Shown here in pieces: positions 56,501 to 64,000 of a stretch of DNA of 64,000 bases. The stretch is from Lolium rigidum (lineage: Eukaryota; Streptophyta; Magnoliopsida; Poales; Poaceae). The translations under genes were made by a program, and so were the position numbers. The stretch lies in NCBI RefSeq assembly GCF_022539505.1, contig NC_061514.1, positions 215,163,837 through 215,227,836 on the forward strand, in the 5' to 3' direction. A model generated the notes under the pieces. It saw nothing but the letters and a program-made list of their open reading frames with translations, was not told where the DNA came from and ran no database searches. Positions within the stretch are counted from its first letter, which is position 1, and every line of letters starts with the position of its first letter.

Positions 56501-58379
56501 CTCCAACTCGCCCGCCTCCAACTGCTGCCGCAGGAGCTGGGCGTCGGGCGCCGCCGCAGTAGCCTGGCGGATGGTGTCGAAGAGGGCGAAGGAGGGGCCC
56601 GAATGGATGCTGGCGGATGGTGTATCCGATACCGGTCATAACAGTGAAATGTGAATGATGTTTATACTTTGATGAATACTGTTCACGAAATGTTTCATAA
56701 TAATGTTTCATAGAAGTTCAAGTTTACTATGTTTTTGGTACCCAATTCAAATTAAACTAATTTTGTTTATGTGATGTTTAGATGACCCTAATTTTTTACT
56801 AGTATTCTCTCTTGTCCAGGTACTTGAATGCTATTCAGACAAACGCACCCCATCTTCTGAGATACCTTGCTGCTGCAGTTGTTGTGAACAAAAGGAGAAG
56901 AAACATGCTTAAAGAATTGATTAAAGTCATTCAGCAGGAGCAAGAGACCTATAAAGATCCCATAACTGAATTCCTAGAATGCTTGTACGTGAACTATGAT
57001 TTTGCTGGTGCACAACAGAAGCTCATTGACTGTGAGCAGGTAAGCCTGCCATTCTTAGCCATCTCCATGCCCATTACTCTTACCGAATTTGTGCTGTCAT
57101 GCTTGTTGAAACATTGGAAAAACATGAAGGTATTCCATATTATGCCTAAGCATAGTTCCCATCTGCTAACAATTTTCATGTCACAAGCATACATATATTC
57201 TGTGACATTAATTCAAATTTGATTATTACATCTGTTAGTGAACTGTATGCACCAATAAGGTATTGAACTGTAGATTAGACAGCCCTGTACCAGTTTAAGT
57301 TGAAAGTTTTCTCTTTGTTTCTGTGTTCCCTTTGTTTTTGTCTTTCAGTCTAAATTATAAAGTATGTTTCTGTACCCAACTCAGTTTTTAACCTTTTATC
57401 ACTTTGTGGAACTATTGTCTCAGTAATAATCATGTGGCACAGAAACTGTCTATTACGTTTTTCATTATCTAATGGCTTCCTTTGTAGGTTATATTGAATG
57501 ATCCTTTCCTGGGAAAGCGCATTGAAGAAGGGAATTTCATCACTGTTCCTTTGAGAGATGAGTTCCTCGAAAATGCTCGCCTATTCATTTTCGAGACTTA
57601 CTGCCGTATACATCGGTGCATCGATATTGGGTGGGTTTCTGGCTTCCATGTCCACTTTTTAATGACTATCCATGGTTCAGTCACAATCATTGATTGGAGG
57701 AAGCAATATGCTTTGTACTTGTGAACTATTTATGGTGCTGCTGGTCCTTTAATTAAAATTTGCATGGATCTATTCTCCCTTCAGCATATCAGCAAAACCA
57801 TAGTTTCTTGATAGTATTATGCTTCGTCCTTTATATGAAAACCTGCTAGAGCTTTTGTTCTAGTTGCACATGTTATGATATGTTTATTGTATGCAGATCA
57901 CATATGAACTAAACTGTTAGTAAATCTAAGAAGTTCTAATGTTTCTCAATACACAGCATGCTTGCGGAGAAGATGAACATGACCTACGATGAAGCAGAAT
58001 TGTGGATAATGAACTTGGTCAAGAGTTCGAAACTAGATGCCAAGATTGATTCAGTGACAGGAACTCTCATCATGACGACCAATCATGTTAATGTGTAAGT
58101 TGCCTGAGGCATATGTACTCACCGCGTGCCAATTCTTGATTATATTTTCAATACCTGGCATCTGGTTGACAAAATTGATTTTTTGTAGCATGCTACTAAT
58201 ATAACATCATATATGTACTTATTATCTGGTTATTCCAGAATTTAACATGTACCTGTAAATCCCTTTGCAGCCATCAGCAGATCATTGAGAGCATGAAGAA
58301 CCTTAATGCGAGGACATACATGCTAGCAAAGAGCCTTGTGGATCCAGGGCATGCAGCAGCACAGCAGGCTGCCCGGTGA
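53506..58379 (+). CDS. eIF3e: Eukaryotic translation initiation factor 3 subunit E (INT6)
   Basis: Seven coding exons: 53506-53868, 54306-54533, 54608-54729, 56820-57039, 57488-57630, 57957-58094 and 58271-58379. All have GT-AG introns and give 1,323 bases in one frame (440 residues plus TGA), the usual length of plant eIF3e. The protein opens [15 protein letters not shown] with the conserved FPMLEFLQE. It carries [36 protein letters not shown] and [18 protein letters not shown], and PCI-domain blocks [13 protein letters not shown] and [19 protein letters not shown], ending in an Ala/Gln-rich tail. eIF3e is a cytoplasmic eIF3 subunit bridging mRNA loading and the 40S ribosome. The start is the first ATG of the exon, within GCAGCCATGG. 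Intron 3 (2,090 bases) carries an antisense Gypsy insertion; flanking splice sites remain intact. Confidence 0.95.
54955..55263 (-). mobile_element. Element M 3' LTR
   Basis: A 309-base LTR with minus-strand ends TGTTATGACCGG and GTTCTACCA. It is preceded on the element strand by the purine-rich AGGCGGGGAGAGA. Confidence 0.8.
55209..56466 (-). pseudogene. Element M integrase with chromodomain, frameshifted
   Basis: The minus-strand polyprotein C-terminus. From 56466: CEIWQ (zinc-finger end), then [14 protein letters not shown] with the first catalytic Asp and [11 protein letters not shown]. After a frame change near 56140 come [12 protein letters not shown] (second Asp) and [10 protein letters not shown] (Glu), then [12 protein letters not shown], a [10 protein letters not shown] block and [15 protein letters not shown]. 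The tail [18 protein letters not shown] is a chromodomain, which in chromoviruses guides integration. The stop codon lies ~55 bases inside the 3' LTR. The frameshift and missing upstream pol make it inactive. Confidence 0.85.
56564..56623. repeat. 14-base direct repeat at the element M deletion junction
   Basis: CTGGCGGATGGTGT occurs at 56564-56577 and 56610-56623, the second copy overlapping the LTR remnant by two bases. It may mark the junction where polyprotein sequence was joined to the LTR tip. Confidence 0.55.
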
Positions 58380-61300
58380 GACTAACAGAGAATCTGCAGT
58401 TTTGAGGGGGCGAGAATTACTTTGGGAGCTTAGTACTTGAATCACACAGATGGTGATTTGCAGCTTGCTACAACTTACGCTGATGCTTTTAATGTTTTGT
58501 ATTCAGAATTCTGCTACTAGAGTTGTTCAGTATTTAGTACCGCAAGTCTGCAAGTGCGTGTACCTCATTGTCAAGATACTTCTTGTGCATGTTGCCATGT
58601 GTCGAAGTGTGAGACTTTAAATGAAGACACTAATGTTTCTCCGAAGTATGGAACATATTACAGAAGGCAAAGAAATAGAGTGAAGTGAGTAGAGATGCCC
58701 ATCTTGGATTTCCATAGGAAGGCGCAACTTCCTGGTTGCTGATTTGGGGCGCTTGTTTGATGCCCACGATCTGGTCCGTATGCCACCTTATCTGCTCTAG
58801 TTTTCTACTGCTGAAGTACTGGCGTACATGTTTGATCTCAATAATCAAATGAAGATGTTGGCAGCCTTCATGCCCTTGTCATGTCCATGGCTATTGCAGC
58901 CAGCTTGTAGGGCAGTTTAACAACTCGCCAACATTACACTTGCTTTCTCCATCTAAACCATGGTTCTGATTCCCTGGATCCTCTGATATCCATCTAAACT
59001 GGAAAGGGCACCTGTCTTTTTGTGTACCATCTCTGATATCTATTTTCAAGCACAAGGCTGATGCCACGATCAAATCTACACTTACAAAAGATTGCCTGTT
59101 CACGTCAGTTTTCTCCAGTTGGTTCATGTCCCTTCGTTGTACGAACCACGTTCTTCAGTGAAGAAGCCATCAACTACTACCGAACAATGACTTGGAACCT
59201 ATAGTTCCAAAATGAGTTTAAGGTAGCACTTGTTTTAGAGCAAATATATAGCAACCACCACACGATTATCATACCAGAGCAGGCATCAGCCATACTAGGA
59301 AGCTTTCGGCGCGGCGCACGCCGCGCCCCGTGATTTTGACCTTGTAACATGCGATTGTTAGCATTTACTACCTTAAGGTGTCTTTTATTTTAGCATGGTG
59401 AGTGGTCCTTCTGAATGAATGTGTTTAAGTAATATGGATGTTTGCTTAATAAGCGGGGTAGCAATGAGGCGCTGGAGTGTTGTGTGCATGTATATGTTGA
59501 TGTGTGGATTTTTGCTGCGATAAGTATGAAATGTAGATATCCCAAAGTTGAGTGTGCCTGTGACTACTTTGGCTTAATCGGGGGTGCAGCAATGGAATGC
59601 ATGTGCTTGTGTAAGCTATGTTTGTGCTGTGTAATGGGATGCAGTATCAGTCCAATAGCTTCTTAATTTTTTAATTATATATGTTCTTATATTTTTTGGG
59701 TCGAGGCTGCGGTAGATCGAGATGACAGAAATAACAAAGGAAACATTGTGCGACTGTTTGGCCTGGGTAAGTTGACTGGTAGACAGTCGCTCTCAGCAAC
59801 CCATGTTTTTCTTATCCACAACATGCCTCCTCGGTGCTCTGCTCGAGACACTCCCTTGCCGACGGATCTATGGGGGGCGGCGCTTGGTGGAGGGTTGTGC
59901 GCCACCGTCGAGGATGGTAGAAGAGAGAAGGAGAGGCCGCTGGAAGGTCAGGGATCTAGAGCTCTCCATTGGCGATGGAGGTTCTCTTCGTTGCAGGCCG
60001 CAGCGGCTCACGCGTTGGCTCTAGGAGTCCAAGCAGGGGGATTGAGGCCAGCAGCTGGGCGTGGGAGGCGGGGCGCGAGAAAGAAGGTGTGGGGGACGCG
60101 TTTAGTGCTTGGACCGTAGGGCTGGGAGCTCTGCTTGCAGCGCTGGATCAAAGCCGAGCTCAAAGGTAAGAATTGAGGGTCTGGTCTAACTTTCGCTGGA
60201 TACTTGCCATATGCTGGAAGCATTTTTATTTCCACATTCCTTTCTTTAGGAGAAACAGATTTTGGAAAGAAGAGAAGGTAGATATTCAATTCCATGTTTA
60301 GTTGACCACTCATTTCTTTAGGAGAAACATATTTTGGAAAGAACAGAAGGTAGATAGTTCAATTCCATGTTTAGTTGCCTTGTTCATCGATGCTTACCTT
60401 CAATGAGTCATGGTGAGCCAATAGCTGATAGTACAGATCATAGGCATGTGTAATATAGCACAACATGTATGTACCTGTGCAAAACAAAGGGTGATCGTGT
60501 AATTGTGATGGTACCAAGCAAGAAGAATCGTGTGTGTATGAGCATAGCTGATCTCAAAAAGATACACGTGTTTTTTGCTCATCCATTGACTGTAAAAATT
60601 TAGTTCTTGTTTTCCTTGCACATATTTAGGGGAGCAACAGTAGCCTCATTCGATTTTTGGCTCCAAGAGGTGTCAGGCTGCTTTACTGCTGCCGATATGC
60701 ATGTGTCTTTTTAGACAACCTGCAAGCTGAAATAAACATCACATATGGTAGTACTGGCGACAGGAGAAATTTGCAATATTGCCAGACCGCTGGCATATTT
60801 AGTAAACTACTGTTGCAGGGCTTACTAAACTGGATAATCAAACATGAACTTCTAGGTACTGGGTACTTATACATGAAGTTGTAGGCACTGGATAAGTACA
60901 CAAAGTTTTAGGTAGGTGATCTTAAAGGATTGAGAGGACATCCATCCAAGGTACTAATACATAAGATAGTCTGTTTATACATTGTAGTCTTTACAGCAAA
61001 AGCTAACAAACAGATGAGACGTCTCATCTGCAGCCTGCTGGCTGATTTGCTTGTTGGTGTGCTTGTTCTAGCTACGTGTTGCCAACACAATCTCGGCAGT
61101 GGCTCCAGCAAAAGTAGGCCCTAGAATCTGTGTCTTGCTACAATGATATATGAAGTGTGCAAGCCATAGGCAAGCTAGGAAATCACCTTCTGATTTCCAC
61201 TTGTCAAAGAGCGCCTTGATTGGGCCTTTCTTCTCGTTGTTTGCGCTCTAAGTGATGTTCAGGTTTCGAGATGAATGAGCAAGTGTCATTTGGTTGCGAT

Positions 61301-62693
61301 ATGGAACCAAGGAGAAGATATACCTTTGCTACCAGATGTGGTACCCTTTCTGCCTATGTCCAAGTAGAAAATACATTAGAACAATTGGGTTACCTGTCTA
61401 TAGATAATCTTCGAGGCTATCATTACCTCCTCCGTGTTTGTGTCGGTGGCTTCGATTACGTCTTTGGCAGGCATTGTTTATGGCATCTTGTTCTGTTCAG
61501 GCTGGCCGTGTGTGCTTCCGCCTGCATTAGTCGGAATGGCTGTTTCACCGGTTGTTGGCAGGTTAGAATGGTTGGATGATGCTTGTTCTGGTGCTGAGCT
61601 ATTGATCAACTGGCACTTGAGACAGTAAGAAACAATATCCTAGGGTCAGCGTCATAAGTCTCCTGGGCTACTTCAGCAATGACAGCATACTTGTGCGCAC
61701 TATGCCAACGATGGCGCAAGTGGCAGAATTAGGTCGACCCCTAGTAGTGGTGGCAAGCAAAGTAACATCTCTGCCCATAAGGGCAGTGCACATCATCAAA
61801 TGAGTTTGCGTCAGACACGTATAGAAGGATGTTTTCAGGCACCGGCACGACCTTTGTGTTCCGACTAATTCTAATCTTATAGAGGTGGTCGGTTGTCCTG
61901 TATTTGGGTGAGGCAGCAACAACCATGAATGACTGGAGCCCCTAGACCACCCTCCTCCAGTTTCTCCTTGAACTGGTCCACTTGATTGGCCGGCAAGGAA
62001 CCCAGGCAGTATGAACTTAGCCTAAGTGTATCTCTCATGTAAACAACTAATAGCTATTTTAATAATTAGCATTACTATAAGCTAGAACTTACTGCTGGCT
62101 GTATCGTGTTGCTATGAAAATAAAAACAAAATAGAGCATACAGGTTGAGCTGATCGTTGCATTTTATTTTATGTGCAGGTGATAATGGTCCAACCGAGGA
62201 TGTAAATGTTCAGTTAGCAAGAAAATGGTGCAGCTGAATGGTAAAGACAGTTGAGCGCACTAGAGGAAAAAAGCAACGCAAACACTGCCAGGTAACTAAT
62301 TTCGTTAAATCTAGCAAATGAATGAGTTCACATGTTATGTGCTGCTAACTAAATGAGTTCACATGATATGTACTGCTAAATCTTTCGTTATCCAAGGGAT
62401 GAGTAAAACATTGAAAATTAATTAATTAGATGATAATATTGTTATTTGCTTCGTTATCTAAAGGATGAGTAAACATTAGAAAATTTAGACGATAAGGCCA
62501 GGTTAACTACAACGCCTAACATAACCAGCTGATTAAACTCAACCAGGGAAGCAAAAACTGAATATCTGCAAATGTCAGGTTATATCATGTAGTTGATATA
62601 AGAAAGTGGTCTGCACCACAAGCTAAATAGATATAGTAGCAGCTAGAAGATTGTATTACAATAACATTTTTCACTGGAAATCTGGAACCAACC
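58380..62693. other. Intergenic region downstream of eIF3e
   Basis: The first few hundred bases should hold the eIF3e 3' UTR, but no strong AATAAA signal decides its end. Short frames elsewhere (for example 59748-60119 and 61271-61628) show no domain, start context or splice pattern that I can support. A degenerate protein-like stretch on the minus strand (about 61540-62000) is riddled with stops and is not identified. Confidence 0.5.
60241..60377. repeat. Duplicated 65-base segment
   Basis: Segments 60241-60304 and 60313-60377 (TTTCTTTAGGAGAAACA to CCATGTTTAGTTG) match at about 92%, separated by eight bases: a local tandem duplication. Confidence 0.8.
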
Positions 62694-63631
62694 TGTTGTG
62701 GGTATACTTTATGGGTATATCAACGGCATGGCCTGGATCCGGCAAGCCCGGGTGGCCCACAGTTGGTGATGAGGCATGTGGCCCATCGGGCGGCCCAGTT
62801 GCTGTAGATCCTGAAGGATGAAGTACAGCCCAGGAACAGGAAGCCGGATCTCTACCGACCTACGAAGGAGGCCGGATCCGTGACGGCCCATGAAGTATCC
62901 GGATCCAGCACGTACTTAGAGGAAGGCGGATCCTTGACGTACACGGCAAGACATTGTACCGTAGTTAGGCAACTTGTATTCCGGCTAGGACTCTCCATGT
63001 AAACCCTAGATCCGTGCGCCTTTATAAGCCGGATCCGGGGAGCCCTAGAGGCACAACCACAACTCATTGTAACAACGCGNNNNNNNNNNNNNNNNNNNNN
63101 NNNNNNNNNNNNNNNNNNNNNNNNNNNNNNNNNNNNNNNNNNNNNNNNNNNNNNNNNNNNNNNNNNNNNNNNNNNNNNNGTTGTAGATCCTGAAGGATGA
63201 AGTACAGCCCGAGAACAGGAAGCCGGATCTCTACCGACCTACGAAGGAGGCCGGATCCGTGACGGCCCATGAAGTATCCGGATCCAGCACGTACTTAGAG
63301 GAAGGCGGATCCTTGACGTACACGGCAAGACATTGTACCGTAGTTAGGCAACTTGTATTCCGGCTAGGACTCTCCATGTAAACCCTAGATCCGTGCGCCT
63401 TTATAAGCCGGATCCGGGGAGCCCTAGAGGCACAACCACAACTCATTGTAACAACGCGAAAGCGCCCAGATAATTCCAGACAAGCAGCAGTAGGCCCTGT
63501 CATCGTGCGGGTGTTCCGAAGCTGGGTAACTCGCGTACCACCGTCCCGTGTGCACTCCGCCCTATGGCCCCTACTTCTTCTCCCCCTCGTGAGGATCCCT
63601 CCTCCGAGGTACCGTCGATTAGGCAACGACA
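62694..63631 (+). mobile_element. LTR element spanning the assembly gap
   Basis: It starts TGTTGTGGGTATAC and ends AGGCAACGACA, with CAACC on both sides (62689-62693 and 63632-63636). Sequence 62810-63079 is repeated almost exactly at 63180-63449, on either side of the N run. This fits a full-length element with ~568-base LTRs whose LTR end, interior and second LTR start are missing in the gap. A solo LTR with duplicated assembly ends is the alternative. Confidence 0.75.
63080..63179. other. Assembly gap, 100 N
   Basis: Exactly 100 N, the usual placeholder for a gap of unknown length. Frames that read across it are not real. Confidence 0.98.
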
Positions 63632-63636
63632 CAACC

Positions 63637-64000
63637 TTTGGAAAACAAATAAGTGAGTCCAGAAGATTATCTAACTTCAACAACATTTTACTCCCCAAAC
63701 TACAGGAGCATCGTGTGCGCACTCTGATTCCAATTTTCTTCATATCTCCATATGCTCCATACTCTCCTTATAGGGTGGACTCCTCTAGCTGGTGGTAGGA
63801 TCCAAAACAATCTTGATGCAGTAAAATGCATCCATCAAAATGCAATCTGCTAACTGAAACATGAAAAGGAAAACAAATTAGGATAGATATAATCCACAAA
63901 TTAGGTGGGCCTGTATTTCATGTTATCTTGTGGTGGCAGAACCATTTGTCATTAATCACCAGATTATTATCAGGTCTAATTTTCCGTATCTTAGAAAGAT
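63637..64000. other. Unassigned right end
   Basis: AT-rich sequence after the LTR element. I see no gene or repeat. Confidence 0.5.

Larger units (their letters stand above)
54955..56643 (-). mobile_element. Element M, deleted chromodomain Gypsy element in eIF3e intron 3
   Basis: The minus-strand element is flanked by GTGAA on both sides (54950-54954 and 56644-56648). A 309-base 3' LTR (54955-55263) is complete. Of the 5' LTR only ~22 bases remain (56622-56643), joined directly to polyprotein sequence, so most of the LTR, gag, protease and RT are missing. It lies antisense to eIF3e. Confidence 0.83.

Noticed and set aside
59748..60169. 123-residue frame downstream of eIF3e
   Set aside because: Competing frames in the same stretch and no recognisable domain.
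61271..61628. Two overlapping plus-strand frames (102 and 64 residues), one hydrophobic
   Set aside because: No conserved motif, splice structure or neighbouring support; could be chance.
63064..63743. Frames reading from or across the N run
   Set aside because: They depend on placeholder bases or lie in duplicated LTR sequence.

Overview
The window is nuclear DNA from a large, repeat-rich grass genome, most likely a Pooideae/Triticeae-type cereal or a close relative. The evidence is one intron-containing gene, eIF3 subunit e, with plant splice sites, a Copia LTR whose TGTTGGAGATATGCCC start resembles the Triticeae BARE/Angela group, and Gypsy elements primed by tRNA-Asp or initiator-tRNA-Met. 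More than 80% of the sequence is nested LTR retrotransposons. A 100-N run marks an assembly gap. I see no bacterial genes, CRISPR array, rRNA gene or tRNA gene.

Layout. 1-9004: element D, with 3.8-kb LTRs around a 0.75-kb interior; its 5' LTR is broken by a B-type LTR, and D itself sits in an A-type LTR. 9005-23114: element E (minus strand), whose coiled-coil ORF is split by Athila-like element B; B is in turn broken by element C and a deletion. 23115-36716: element F (plus strand), carrying a long zinc-knuckle ORF, split by a complete 7.1-kb non-autonomous element A with target duplication GTACA. 36717-41139: the 5' end of a BARE/Angela-like Copia element J whose LTR holds a PIF/Harbinger-like element. 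41140-49740: a Gypsy RNase H gene (K) split by an 8.3-kb three-LTR composite element G (minus strand, duplication TTACT), a relative of F. 49741-51711: a third, truncated relative H. 51712-58379: gene-proximal DNA, a 0.4-kb MITE-like element and the eIF3e gene (seven coding exons, 440 codons); intron 3 holds a deleted chromodomain Gypsy element M. 58380-64000: intergenic DNA and one LTR element whose interior is probably hidden in the gap.

The only gene likely to serve the plant is eIF3e. The most unusual material is the F/G/H family. Its members encode a long protein with an acidic repeat, a His/Arg-rich middle, two CCHC knuckles and, in F, a series of Asn-Phe-Ser-Phe modules. In G the same open frame continues into a reverse-transcriptase relic whose catalytic YxDD box reads CLDA. 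F and G carry different palindromic arrays at the same two places, just upstream of the LTR TATA box and in the untranslated leader, and share leaders dense in TTGAC boxes. G moved or integrated as a three-LTR unit. Elements A and C share a second unusual ORF, ending in a conserved membrane-type segment, in the gag position.
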